Shown: positions 46,560 through 56,953 of the stretch, piece after piece
How the letters are laid out: each line of letters starts with the position of its first letter
Position numbering within the stretch: position 1 is the stretch's first letter
Source: RHKX01 sp963839535
GTDB taxonomy: Bacteria; Actinomycetota; Thermoleophilia; Solirubrobacterales; 70-9
NCBI GenBank assembly: GCA_963839535.1
Contig: CAWIVF010000006.1
Location: 62,001-126,000, forward strand
Direction of reading: 5' to 3'
DNA length: 64,000 nt
Notes under the pieces: model-generated
Told to the model about the DNA's origin: nothing
Databases searched by the model: none
The model's input: only the letters and a program-made list of their open reading frames with translations
Made by a program: the position numbers and the translations under genes

Positions 46560-47748
46560 ATGACGTTCAAGCAGACACGAAAGCGGCGCGCCGCCCTGCG
46601 CCGGAACCTCTGCGGCGCGGCGATCGCCGCCCCGTTCGTGATCGGCGGCGCGCATGCCTCCGCCGCCGCCGCCGCGACCTTCGAGGTCCGCAACGGCGCG
46701 GACGACGGCAAGGGCAGCCTGCGGCGAGCCATCGAGAAAGCGAACGGCCACGTGGGCCGGGACCGGATCACGTTCGCCCGCGGCATCGGGAGGATCAAGG
46801 TCCGGCGCGCCCTCACGGTCAAGGGCCCCACGACGATCGACGGCCCAGGCGCCGGCCGGCTGGCGGTCCAGGGCCGGGACTCCGGGACCGACCTGCGATT
46901 CATCACCAGCGGCCGGAGCGCGGTCGACGGGCTGACCCTCGACCGGATCTCCGTGCGCGGCAAGAGCCTCGGCGGCAACACCGACCTCCGTCTCACGAAA
47001 TCGAGGCTCTCCGGCCACGGGATCGACTGCCCCCGGCATCAGGATGGAGGGCCCGACCGACCTCCAGGCCGAGCTGAACGTGTCGAGGACCCGGATCACC
47101 GGGTTCGAGGTCGGCATCGACACGGTCTACATGGGCGGCCGCATCGACCGCGTCCTGATCGCCCGCAACGAGCCGGGCGGGGGCATCTCGATCGGCGAGA
47201 GCGGCTTCGACATCACCAAGTCGACGATCACGGGCAACACGGGCACGGAGGGAGGCGGCATCAGCTCCGGCTACTACGCGAACGCCCGGGTCACGAACTC
47301 GACGATCTCGGGCAACACCGCGACGGTGAGCGGCGGCGGCCTCTTCGGCTACGTCGACGTCAAGGGCTCGACGGTCACCCGCAACTCAGCCCCGCAGGGC
47401 GGCGGCTTCCACCCCTACGGGGGCGTCGACTCCGCCTCGTTCGAAGGCAGCATCGTCGCCGGCAACTCCGCACCGCTGGGGCCGACTGCTTCGGCAACCC
47501 CGCATCGTGGACTCGAGGGGCGGCAACGTCTTCGGGCTCGGGGGCTGCGGCACGCCGAGCGGAAACGACGTCCTCACGGACGACCCGAAGCTTGGCCCGC
47601 TCGCCTACAACGGCGGGCCGACCCCCACCCACGCGCTGAACCCCGGCTCGCCCGCGATCGACAACGCGCCCGGTCTCGACCTGCCGGTCGATCAGCGCGG
47701 AGAGAGGCGGACGGGAAGCCCGACAGCGGCTCCTTCGAACGCCGCTGA
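46560..47748 (+). CDS. Exported right-handed beta-helix protein 1 (four frameshifts)
   Basis: The signal-like N-terminus (LCGAAIAAPFVIGGAHASAAAA) is followed by FEVRNGADDGKGSLRRAI, the start typical of CSLREA/choice-of-anchor Q proteins, then beta-helix coils with NSTISGNTATVSGGGL-type repeats and a GSFERR end. Frame changes occur near 47,035 (+1), 47,480, 47,505 and 47,700. Homology continues across all of them, so this is one gene of about 396 codons. It is probably a surface or secreted adhesin-like protein. It is a paralogue of the gene at 50189-51734. Confidence 0.75.
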
Positions 47749-47796
47749 GCAACCGCAAGCCCGTTTTCCCGAAAGGGGAATACGATTGCGTTCGTC

Positions 47797-50169
47797 ATGG
47801 GGAGAGGCGCCGCATTGCGGCGAACCGCAGGGGGACTCGCGGTCGTCGCGCTGCTCGCCGCGGGCGTCGCGCAGGGCGAGACGGGGGACCTGTCCGGGCT
47901 TCGAGTGCCTGAGCGGCGACACCGCCACCGGCCCAACCGGAACGGACGCATGCGCGCAGGTCCCGGGGGCCGCCGCGGCGGGAATCAACAGCGGGCTCGA
48001 CACCCCTCAGAGCATCGACGTCAGCGGGGATGGCACCTCGCTCTACGCGACCTCGCAGAGCGACGACGCGATCGTGCACCTCACCCGCAACCCTTCGACC
48101 GGAGCGATCAGCTTCACCGGATGCATCACCGGGGAGACCGAGGCGGGCCCCGTCGCCGGGGGCGGCAGCGGGGCCTGCAGCGCGAGCGCGGTGACGGCGG
48201 TTCTGGGTACGAACACGGGGCTTGACGGGCTCGACGACGCGGTCGTGAGCCCCGACGGGATCAGCGTCTACGCGACCTCTCAGAACGACGACGCCGTCGT
48301 TCGCTTCAATCGGAACATCACGACGGGTGAGCTCACCTTCGCGGGATGCCTGAGCGGGGAGACCGAGTCGACGACGGGCGGGGGCGGCCCCTGCGCGGCG
48401 ACGCCGACGGTCCAGTCGAACGGCTCCAACTCGGGCCTCGACTCGCCGACCGGGATCGCGATCAGCCCCACCGGGAACAGCGTCTACATCACCACCTCCA
48501 GCGACGACTCGATCGTCGGCTTCGCCCGCAACCCCGCCAACGGCGCCCTCGCCTACGGGGGGTGCATCAGCGGCGAGACGGCGAGCGGATCGACCGGAAC
48601 GGCGGCGTGCACCGACTCACCGGAGCAGAGCACCGGCGGATCCGCCTCCGGCCTCGACCAGCTGTTCATCCCGGTGGTCAGCGTCGACGGCGAGAGCGTC
48701 TACGCCGGCTCGAACGGCGACAACGCGGTCGTCTGGTTCGATCGCAACCCGGCCAACGGCGCGCTCACCTTCAACGATTGCATCACCGGCGAGACGGGCG
48801 CAGGGCCGACCGGGACGGGCGCCTGTCAGGCCGCGTCGACCGCCACGGCGAACGCCACGCTGTCGGGGTACAGCCGGATCCAGGCCCTCGCGATCTCACC
48901 GGACGACGACTCCGTCTACGCGGGCTCGCAGCTCGACGCGACCCTCCTCCACTTCGGCCGCGATTCGGTGAGCGGGGACCTGACCGCCGTCGAGTGCCTG
49001 ACCGGGGACGTGCGGATCGGCCCGGCTACCTGCACCCAGGTCCCCCGGCCACGACGGTCGGCGACAACAGCGGCATGGACGGTTTGCAGTCCCTGGCCGT
49101 CAGCCCCGACGGCAAGAGCGTCCACGCGGCCGCGGCCGGGGACGCGGCCGTGACGACCTTCGACCGCGACGTCTCCGACGGCACGGTCGCCTGGGATTCG
49201 TGCCTGTCGGGCGAGACCGAGTCCGGCCCGACCGAGAGCGAAGCCTGCGCCGCCACAGCGAGCGCGACCGCCGGCGGGATCGCCTCGGGGTTGAGCGTCG
49301 TTCGCAGCCTGGCGATCGCTCCCGACGGCCTGCAGCTCTTCGGCGCGGCCGAGCTGGACGACTCGGTCGCGATCTTCGCCAGGAGCAACGCCCCCGATAC
49401 GACGATCGACGAATTCCCGCCGTCGACCTCCAACGACCCGACCGTGACCTTCGAGTTCTCCTCGGATGAGCCGGGGGTCACCTTCGAGTGCCGGGTCGAC
49501 TCCGCCCCCTTCGACGGGTGCTCCGGCGCGATCGCCCACACCACCGCGCCACTGGACGACGGGCTCCACACCTTCGAGGTGCGGGCGATCAGCGACGTCG
49601 GCTCCCCCGACCCCACCCCCGCCTGGGGCTCGATCCTGATCGACACGGTCCCGCCCGACACGACCGTGACCGCGGGACCGTCGGGCACGGTCGCATCCGG
49701 CGCGGTGCAGTTCTCCTTCGATGCCACCGCCGGCGCGACGGCGACGCAATGCAGCCTCGATGGCGCGCCGTTCACGGCATGCACCTCGCCGCGCTCCTAC
49801 TCCGTCGCCGACGGCGAGCACGAGTTCGAGGTCCGGGCGGTCGACGGCGCGGGCAACATCGACCCCTCCCCCGCGAGCCGGGCTTTCGAGGTCGACACGA
49901 CGGAGCCCGTTGCGTCGATAACGAAGAAGCCGAAGAAGACCGTGCGGACGGACAAGGAGAAGAAGCGGGCCAAGTTCCGCTTCGACGCGAGCGAGCCGGG
50001 GTCCTTCGAATGCCAGCGAGACAAGGGCAAGGACTTCAAACCCTGCACCTCGCCCTACAAGAAGAAGTACAAGCGCGGCAAGCACACCTTCAAGGTGAGA
50101 GCCGTGGACGAGGTCGGGAACGTCGGTCCGGCCGCCTCACACACCTGGAAGATGAAGCGCAAGAGCTAG
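47797..50169 (+). CDS. Exported beta-propeller (lactonase/YVTN-like) protein with C-terminal Ig-like domains (two frameshifts)
   Basis: About 790 residues. After a signal peptide (LAVVALLAAGVAQG), six or so blades alternate SPDG-SVYATSQNDDAVV strands with cysteine-bearing loops of the form C-x-(S/T)GET--GPTGT-AC, probably disulfide bonded. Residues from about 530 form three Ig-like repeats (FECRVDSAPF, CSLDGAPFTAC, FECQRDKGKDF), each with a cysteine pair, ending in a lysine-rich tail. A +1 shift near 47,895 and a -1 shift in a C run near 49,040 break the frame. Confidence 0.78.
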
Positions 50170-50188
50170 GTCCCGGCGACCGGGCGGC

Positions 50189-51734
50189 TCAGCGCGTCCG
50201 GATGAGCCGGAACCTGACCCGAGCCGGGGTCGGATCGACGTTCCCGGTCGCGTCGATCGCCCGCACCCGGAACGTGTAGCGCTTGCCCTCTCCCCGCTTG
50301 GCCTCGAGCAGGTAGGCGCGGGGCGACGGGCACGGCCTGTAGTCGCGCTCCAGCGGGCTTCCGCCCTTCAGCTTGCACTCGAAGGTGCTGCCGGGCTCCT
50401 TCGCGGAGAAGCTCAGCTTCACCTTGCGCTTGCGGTTCGTCGTGAAGATCCGCCGGTCCGGTCGCCTGGTGATCCGGGCGTTGGGAGGCGTGGTGTCCTC
50501 GCGCTCGTAGGCGCCGATGTCGGGAGCGAAGCGATTGCGGCCGGCTGATGCCGCGCTGATCGGTCGCCGGGAAGTCCCCCCGGTCACCGGCGTCGAGAGC
50601 GGGACTTCCGTCGGCCAGGGCATGGGTGGGCGCGAAGCCGCCATTGGCGGCCAGCGGGAGCAGCTCCGGATCCTCGCCGGTCACGTTCGACTCCGGGGCG
50701 GGCTGGGCCAGGTTCGCTCCGGAGGTCGAGCCGATCAGCGAGAACGTCGCCACGAAGGGCTCGGAGTCGGCGCCGTCGTAGGAGTACAGGTCGGGACCCG
50801 AGGCGGCGGTGTTGCCGGCAACGATCGTGTTGTGGAGCACCGGCCCATCGGCATCCTCGATCGACGCGATGCCGCCTCCGGAGGCGGCTGAGTTGCCGGT
50901 GATCGTCGTCGACTCGATGGACAGCTCGAGCCCGTAGTAATTGACGATGCCCCCGCCGAACCCGATATTTCCCGGGCCGCCGCCTGCGTGGCTCGTGTTC
51001 CCCGAGATCGTCGAGTTCTCGATCGACATCGAGGCCAGGCCGGTGAGCACGCCGCCGCCCGCCTGCGCGACCTCGTTGCCTGAGATCGTCGTGCGCTTGA
51101 TCCGGCTCACGCCCTGATACGCCGTGAGGCCGCCTCCCACCGAGGCGACGTTGCCGGAGATCCTCGAGTCCTCCAGGACCAGGAGACCGCCGGCGAACAG
51201 CACACCCCCGCCGGTGTCCGTGGCCTCGCTCTCGTCGATGAGAACGTCGGAGAGGCGCAGCCGCCCGACGCCGACGAACGAGACCGCTCCCCCGCCGTCC
51301 CCAGACGGGGCCAGCCCGTGGGTCAGGTGCAGGCCCGAGACCGCGAAGCCATCGGAGCTGCTGGGATCGAAGTTGAAGATCCGCGAGGAGTCGTCGCCGC
51401 TGATCGTGAGTTCCCCGGCGCCGGGTCCCTCGATCCGCAGCGGATCGCTTATCTCGATCTCTCCGGAGGTCAGGGTGATCGTGCCGGTCGCCGCGGGAGT
51501 GAACGTGATCTCGTCGCGCTCCGGGGCGGCCTCGGCGTCGAGCACCGCCTGGCGCAGGCTGCCCGGGCCGGAGTCGAGGGTGTTCGTGACGGTGAATTCG
51601 GCTGCCTGGACGCCGGGCGCCAGGCTGAGCATTGCTCCGGCGGATGCCCCTCCTGCGAGGGCGATCCGGCGCGCGCGCCTGGCGCCGTTCGCCCGTCGTC
51701 GTGAAGCTGCCCTGCGTAGCTGCCTTGCGCTCAT
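50189..51734 (-). CDS. Exported right-handed beta-helix protein 2 with Ig-like tail (frameshifted)
   Basis: About 515 residues after a +1 shift near 50,545. It has a long basic signal region with ALAGGASAGAMLSLAPGVQA, then FTVTNTLDSGPGSLRQAV, beta-helix coils (NSTISGNTSHAGGG, TTITGNSAASGGG), the choice-of-anchor Q end (PDIGAYE) and one Ig-like domain (FECKLKGGSPLE, VRAIDATGNVDPTPA). It is convergent with the propeller gene. It is likely anchored or secreted; no sortase motif is seen. Confidence 0.78.
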
Positions 51735-51767
51735 CGTCCCTCCCTGCCGTCGTTGCGGAGGGGAAGA

Positions 51768-53069
51768 CTATTCGTGCGTGGAGCGGTTCGGCACGGTCAC
51801 CGAACCCCCGCCGGCGAGGCGCCTCATCATCGAACGCGCGGCCCGCACGGCCAGGCCGCGCTCGTAGGTGATTGCGAACTCGAACCGCCGATCCATGTCG
51901 GACCCGGTGTCCCCGAGGTCGCGAGCGACGAAGGCCGCCGCGAAATGGGGAGCGATCACTGACACGTCCCATTCGCCGATCAGCGGATCGTCCTGAGCAA
52001 GGTCGGCCCAGCGGACGCCGGGGGACCGCTCCGGGTTGGGTCCATGGGCGAGCGCGCCGACCAGCGGGAGGCTGCGGGCCAGGGGCGTGTAGCGGGACGC
52101 CACCCGCGGGGTGAAGAAGTCGCTCTTCTGGAAGGTCGCCAGCAGCACGGTGGAGCACCCGTTGCCGACCGCATGGGCCTCGAGCTCCATGCTCAGGGCC
52201 AGGAGGAGCCGCTTGTCCCCCGTTCGGGTCGCGCGCTCGGCGCTAACGGCCTCGAAGGGCGTCGGTTCGAAGACGCGGCAATCCCGCTGCGGGGGCCGGA
52301 GCGCGGCGGAGCCCTCGGCGACCTGCCGGTCGAGCGGCCCGGGTCGGCCGAAGTACCAGCCCTGCCCAAGGGTGGCGCCGATCGCCCGGGCGCGGTCGAG
52401 GTGCTGCTCGTGCTCGATGCCCTCCGCGAGGACGATCGCGCCGGTCCGCTCGGATTCGGCATTCACCGCATGGACGATCTCGGCGACCTCGCCGCGCGGG
52501 TGCGCGTGGACCAGGCTGAGATCGAGCTTGATCACCTCGGGATCGAGGAACGGGAGGAGGGCGAGCGAGGAGGAATCGGCGCCGACGTCATCGAGGGCGA
52601 TTCGCAGCCCGGCGGATCGCATCCGGTCGACGGATCGCAGCAGCTGCATCGGGTTGCGGACCAGCTCGCGCTCGGTCAGCTCGACGTAGATCGGGATCTC
52701 GGCCCCGACCCGCTCCTTGAGGTGAAGCAGGCGGTCGACCTCGCCCTGCTGGAGCAGGCCCGGCTCGAGGTTGACGAAGAGGGCGCCGCCGCCGGCGAGG
52801 CCGGCCTGGGACGCCCCCTCGAAGGCGGCGCTCAGGCAAGCTCTCTCCAGCTCGATCCTCAGCCCGGCGGCCTCCGCCGCGGGGAACAGCTGGCCGGGCA
52901 TCTCGTACGGCGAGCCCTGCGGCCCGCGGGCGAGGGCCTCGAAGCCCACGGTCCGGCAGGTCGCCAGCTCGACGATCGGCTGGTAGTGGGCAGTCACGCC
53001 ACCGGAGGCGATCACCCGCTCCAGCGAAGCCTCAGTCAGGACTGACCCCATGGACCATCTCATCGACAT
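51768..53069 (-). CDS. EAL-domain c-di-GMP phosphodiesterase with C-terminal DICT sensor domain
   Basis: About 433 residues. The EAL domain spans roughly residues 15-250, with FEALARG (EAL), FVNLEPG, ELTERE, ALDDVGADSSSL (DD), IKLDLSLV and LAEGIEHEQHL, so the catalytic residues appear intact. A DICT domain follows (RLLLALSMELEAH, LLATFQKSDFFTP, GEWDVSVIAPHF). The start at 53069 was chosen over an ATG 30 bp upstream. It has no membrane segment, so it is a cytoplasmic light- or redox-type sensor candidate. It is divergent from the acyl-CoA synthetase gene. Confidence 0.85.
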   Translation of the reverse strand: MSMRWSMGSVLTEASLERVIASGGVTAHYQPIVELATCRTVGFEALARGPQGSPYEMPGQLFPAAEAAGLRIELERACLSAAFEGASQAGLAGGGALFVNLEPGLLQQGEVDRLLHLKERVGAEIPIYVELTERELVRNPMQLLRSVDRMRSAGLRIALDDVGADSSSLALLPFLDPEVIKLDLSLVHAHPRGEVAEIVHAVNAESERTGAIVLAEGIEHEQHLDRARAIGATLGQGWYFGRPGPLDRQVAEGSAALRPPQRDCRVFEPTPFEAVSAERATRTGDKRLLLALSMELEAHAVGNGCSTVLLATFQKSDFFTPRVASRYTPLARSLPLVGALAHGPNPERSPGVRWADLAQDDPLIGEWDVSVIAPHFAAAFVARDLGDTGSDMDRRFEFAITYERGLAVRAARSMMRRLAGGGSVTVPNRSTHE

Positions 53070-53170
53070 GTCATCCACCCGCCTTGAGTACGGCCACACG
53101 GCGTCAATGGGTCACGGCCGGCGTGGGATGGGCAGTAGCTTTCCGGCCCCCCCTCCGCCCGGATCCCCGC

Positions 53171-54616
53171 ATGAACTTCATCGAAGACGTACTCGAGAAC
53201 TTCCCCGCCGCACGGCCGGCGCTGGTGGCGATCGACGCGCGGGGCGAGCGGCGGGTCTGGGGCTTCGGCGAGCTCGTCGCCCGCAGCGCCGGGCTCGCGG
53301 GGGCCATGGCGGCCCGCGGGGTCGGGCGCGGCGACGTGGTCATGACGCTCGTCGGCAACCGCCCCGAGTGGGTCCTCGCGATGCTCGCCTGCTTCCGGAT
53401 CGGCGCCGTCGCCCTGCCGTGCAACACGCAGCTGCGCCGGGCGGATCTCGCCCATCGCGTCTCGGTGAGCGAACCGGTGCTCGCGATCGGCGAGGCCGGC
53501 CTGCTGGCGGAGCTCCCGGCCGGGGTGCAGACGATGGACCTCGAGGAGATCGCCGTGGTCCTCGACGAGGAGAGCCCGCAGGCGCCCCCGGCCGAGCCGG
53601 CGGCGCTGGATCCCGGGGATCCGGCCCTGATCGTGTTCACCTCCGGCACCACGGGCAGCGCCAGGGCGGCGGTCCATCCGCAGTCGTATCTCTCCGGGCA
53701 GGCCACCCAGGCGCGGCACTGGTTCGGCGCGCGCGAGGGCGAGCTCTGCTGGTGCACGGCCGCGACAGGCTGGTCGAAGTCGGCTCGGAACTCCTTCATC
53801 GCCCCCTGGCTCTGCGGGGCCACCGCCCTGCTCTGCGAGGGACGGTTCGAGCCGGCGGAGCGGCTCGACGTCTGCGAGCGCGAGGGCGTCAACGTGCTCT
53901 GCCAGGCGCCGACGGAGTACCGGATCCTCGCCAAGCGGACCGAGCTGCGGCGGCTGCCCGCGCTGCGGCGGCTCGTCTCCGCCGGCGAGCCGCTCAACCC
54001 GGAGGTGATCCACGCCTTCCGCGAAGCCATGGGCCTCGAGATCCGCGACGGGTACGGCCAGACCGAGACCGGCGCGCTGACCGGCTCGATGGACGAGGAG
54101 CACGTCCGGCCGGGCTCCATGGGCAGAGCGCTTCCGGGGATCGATCTGCGGGTCGAGGACGGTGAGCTTCTCCTGCGGCGGGAGAGCTGCCCGACCTTCT
54201 TCAGCCACTACATCGGCGAGGAGCCGTTCACCGGCGAGTGGTGGCGCACCGGCGACCTCGTCTCCCGGGACGACGACGGGTACTTCTGGTTCGAGGGTCG
54301 CGACGACGACGTGATCGTCTCCTCCGGGTACCGGATCGGTCCCTTCGAGGTGGAGTCGGCCCTGCTCACCCACCCCGCGGTCGCCGAGGCCGCCGCCGTG
54401 GCGCACCCCGACCCCGAGCGCGGCTCGGTGGTGCGGGCGGTCGTCGTCCTGCGCAGCGGGGAGCCGGGCGCCGAGCTCGCCCGCGAGCTGCAGGACCACG
54501 TCAAGGCGGTCACGGCGCCCTACAAGTACCCGCGCATCGTCGACTTCGCCGCCGAGCTGCCGAAGACCGCGAGCGGCAAGATCAAGCGGGCGGAGCTGCG
54601 CGCCGCCGCCACGTGA
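53171..54616 (+). CDS. AMP-dependent acyl-CoA synthetase
   Basis: 481 residues of the ANL superfamily. Motif A3 reads FTSGTTGSARAA, with Arg-Ala where most members have PK; A5 is DGYGQTET, A7 WWRTGD, A8 GRDDDVI--SGYRI and the catalytic lysine lies in KTASGKIKR. It activates a carboxylic acid, probably short or medium chain, to its CoA ester. The stop overlaps the MFS start (GTGA), so the two are coupled; an exporter or importer of the same acid is a natural guess. Confidence 0.88.
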   Translation: MNFIEDVLENFPAARPALVAIDARGERRVWGFGELVARSAGLAGAMAARGVGRGDVVMTLVGNRPEWVLAMLACFRIGAVALPCNTQLRRADLAHRVSVSEPVLAIGEAGLLAELPAGVQTMDLEEIAVVLDEESPQAPPAEPAALDPGDPALIVFTSGTTGSARAAVHPQSYLSGQATQARHWFGAREGELCWCTAATGWSKSARNSFIAPWLCGATALLCEGRFEPAERLDVCEREGVNVLCQAPTEYRILAKRTELRRLPALRRLVSAGEPLNPEVIHAFREAMGLEIRDGYGQTETGALTGSMDEEHVRPGSMGRALPGIDLRVEDGELLLRRESCPTFFSHYIGEEPFTGEWWRTGDLVSRDDDGYFWFEGRDDDVIVSSGYRIGPFEVESALLTHPAVAEAAAVAHPDPERGSVVRAVVVLRSGEPGAELARELQDHVKAVTAPYKYPRIVDFAAELPKTASGKIKRAELRAAAT

Positions 54617-55821
54617 GCGCCCGGGGTGACCGGCGCGGGACCGCGCTCCCGCCCCGGCTCGCGTTCGCGGCCCTGTTCTCGGTGACGTTCCTCTCGATGC
54701 TCAGCGTCGGGGCGACGCTCCCGATCCTGCCCCGCTACGTCCAGGGGCCGATCGGCGCCGGAGACGTCGCCGTCGGGGTGGTCACGGGCGCGTTCGCGAT
54801 CACCGGGCTCGCCTGCCGCCCGCTTGCCGGCAGCTTCGCCGACAGCCGCGGGCGCAAGCCGATCGTGCTCGCCGGCGCGCTGCTGATGGCCTTCGCCGGC
54901 GCCCTCATCTACGTGCCCGCGGGGGTGCCGGGGTTGATCGTCGCCCGCCTGCTCCTCGGCGCCGGCGAGGGCATGGTCTACGTCGCGGGCGCCGCATGGG
55001 TCGTCGACATCGCACCCGTCGCCCGTCGCGGCCGCGTGATCGGCCTCTACGGCCTCTCGATCTGGGGCGGGCTGGCGTTCGGCCCGCCGATCGGAGAGCT
55101 GCTGCTGAGGGCGTCGAGCTACGACGTGGTCTGGGCCTTCGCGGTCGCGACGCCGCTGCTCGGAGCGGCCATCGTCTCGCGGCTTCCCGAGTCGAAGCGA
55201 CAGCGACGGTCGCCCGGCGACCTCAGGCAGGCGTTCTTCGCCCGGGAGTCGTTCGGCCCGGGGGCGGCCCTCTCGCTCGCCACGCTCGGCTACGCGGCGC
55301 TTGCCGCGTTCGTCGTCCTGCATCTGGACGAGCGCGGGATCGGCTACGGCGCCGAGGTCTTCACGGCCTTCGCGCTCACGATCGTGATCACGCGGATCGT
55401 CGCCGGCGGGCTCCCGGACCGGATCGGCGCGACGCGGTGCGCGGCGGGCGCGGCGGCGATCGAGGCGGCCGGGCTGATCATGATCGGCCTCGCCGAGGGA
55501 CCGCTCCTGGCGTTCGCCGGAGCGGTCGCGATGGGAGCCGCGTTCTCGACCATCTTCCCGAGCCTCGCGCTGCTGGTGATCAACCGCGTCCCGGAGGACC
55601 GCCGCGGGGTGGCGATGGGAACCTTCACGGCCTGCTTCGACATCGGCGTGGGCCTCGGCGCCCCGATCGCCGGCGCCGCCGCCGCCCTCGGCGGGTACGA
55701 GCTCTCCTTCTTCGTCGCCTCGCTCGGCGCTCTCGCCGCGATGGCCGTCGCGATCGTCCTCGGCCGGCGGATCGGCCACCACGCGCCGCCGACGACTAGA
55801 AGAGCTGCGGCTGCGGGCTAG
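54613..55821 (+). CDS. Major facilitator superfamily transporter
   Basis: A 402-residue, twelve-helix MFS protein. Motif A is GSFADSRGRKP after helix 2, with a repeat-like GLPDRIGATR loop in the second half; LLLGAGEGMVYVAGAAW lies in helix 4. The start is GTG 54613, overlapping the acyl-CoA synthetase stop. It is drug- or metabolite-efflux type by pattern; the substrate is unknown. It overlaps the 3' end of the radical SAM gene by 4 bp. Confidence 0.88.
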   Translation: MSARGDRRGTALPPRLAFAALFSVTFLSMLSVGATLPILPRYVQGPIGAGDVAVGVVTGAFAITGLACRPLAGSFADSRGRKPIVLAGALLMAFAGALIYVPAGVPGLIVARLLLGAGEGMVYVAGAAWVVDIAPVARRGRVIGLYGLSIWGGLAFGPPIGELLLRASSYDVVWAFAVATPLLGAAIVSRLPESKRQRRSPGDLRQAFFARESFGPGAALSLATLGYAALAAFVVLHLDERGIGYGAEVFTAFALTIVITRIVAGGLPDRIGATRCAAGAAAIEAAGLIMIGLAEGPLLAFAGAVAMGAAFSTIFPSLALLVINRVPEDRRGVAMGTFTACFDIGVGLGAPIAGAAAALGGYELSFFVASLGALAAMAVAIVLGRRIGHHAPPTTRRAAAAG

Positions 55822-56850
55822 CGCCCTGGGCTCCGCCGGCTTCGAACCCCGGCGCTGGCCCGTGCGGCGGGACTCGCGGGACGCAGCCTCGCGCGAGCGG
55901 CGCGACGCGAGCCGCGGACGCCGGCCCGGCGGCGCCCGTCGGCGAGCTGCCTGCCGATCCGGTCGCGCTCCGGCCGCGGCAGGAACGCGCCGGAGGCGTA
56001 GAGCTCCTCGTAGCGCGGCAGGAGGTCCGGGCGGTAGGAGCGCAGCCAGTCGAGGAAGATCTCGCGGACCTCGCCCTTGAGGTGGAGCCCGATGCCCCCG
56101 ACGCTGCTCGCCCCGCCTCGGCGCAGAGCCGGAGGACGCGCTCGACCTGCGCCGGTGAGTCGTTGATCCCCGGCATCAGCGGCGCGATGAGGACGCCGAC
56201 CGGGATCCCGGCGCGGCTCAGCTCGCCGACCGCCTCGATCCGCTTCATCGGGTGCGGGGTGCGGGGCTCGGTCGCCCGCCAGGCCTTCTCCTCGACCGTC
56301 GGGATCGAGAGGCTGGCCTGGAAGCCGGCGACCTCGTTGAGCTGCTTGAAGAGGTCGATGTCGCGCAGCAGCAGCGGCGACTTCGTCAGCACGGAGCCCG
56401 GGTTTCGCGCCTCGATCAGCACCTCCCAGACGGCCCTCGTCAGCCGGTAGCGCCCCTCGACCCACTGATACGGGTCGGTGTTCGTGCCGAGCGCGACCGT
56501 CTCCCCCTTCCACGACGGCCGCCGTGAGCTCGGCCCGCAGCCGCTCCGGCACGTTGACCTTGACGACGATCTCGCGCTCGAAGTCCTCCCGCGCGTTGAG
56601 GTCGAGATATCGGTGGGTTGGGCGAGCAAAGCAGTAAACGCAGGCATGACTGCAGCCTCGGTAGGATTGACGGTGTAGTTGAACGGCAGGGTGTTGCCGG
56701 GCACCCGGTTGAGGGCCGAGCGGGCCTCGACCTCGTGGAAGCGGACCCCCATCGCCTCGGGTGCGTCGAAGGTGCGGACCCTGGTCGGCTCGCCGACCCG
56801 GGCAGCCGCGCCTCCCGCTCACGTTCCACATCCTGGCCTTCCCAGCGCAC
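55818..56850 (-). CDS. Rv2578c/SplB-like radical SAM protein (about four frameshifts)
   Basis: The corrected product starts VRWEGQDVE, continues RTFDAPEAMGVRFHEVEARSALNRVPG, then the cluster motif YRGCSHACVYCFARPTH (CxxxCxxC), MGTNTDP-like ALGTNTDPYQWVEGRYRLTR and RYEELYASGAFLP. This is the Rv2578c-type family related to spore photoproduct lyase. Frame changes occur near 56,800, 56,665, 56,520 and 56,100. The last 50 residues are arginine-rich and doubtful. Its function is unknown. Confidence 0.75.
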
Positions 56851-56953
56851 GAACGCATGTTCGCATACCGGGTGGACGGGCCGGAGCAACCCGCCGGTTC
56901 AGGGGGCGGCGCCCGCTACCCTCGGCTCTCGGTCGCCGAATGAGTGGAACGGC

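Noticed and set aside
55840..55865. A TTCGAACCCC stretch resembling a tRNA T-arm
   Set aside because: No acceptor, D-arm or anticodon arm can be folded around it, and it lies in the tail of the radical SAM gene.
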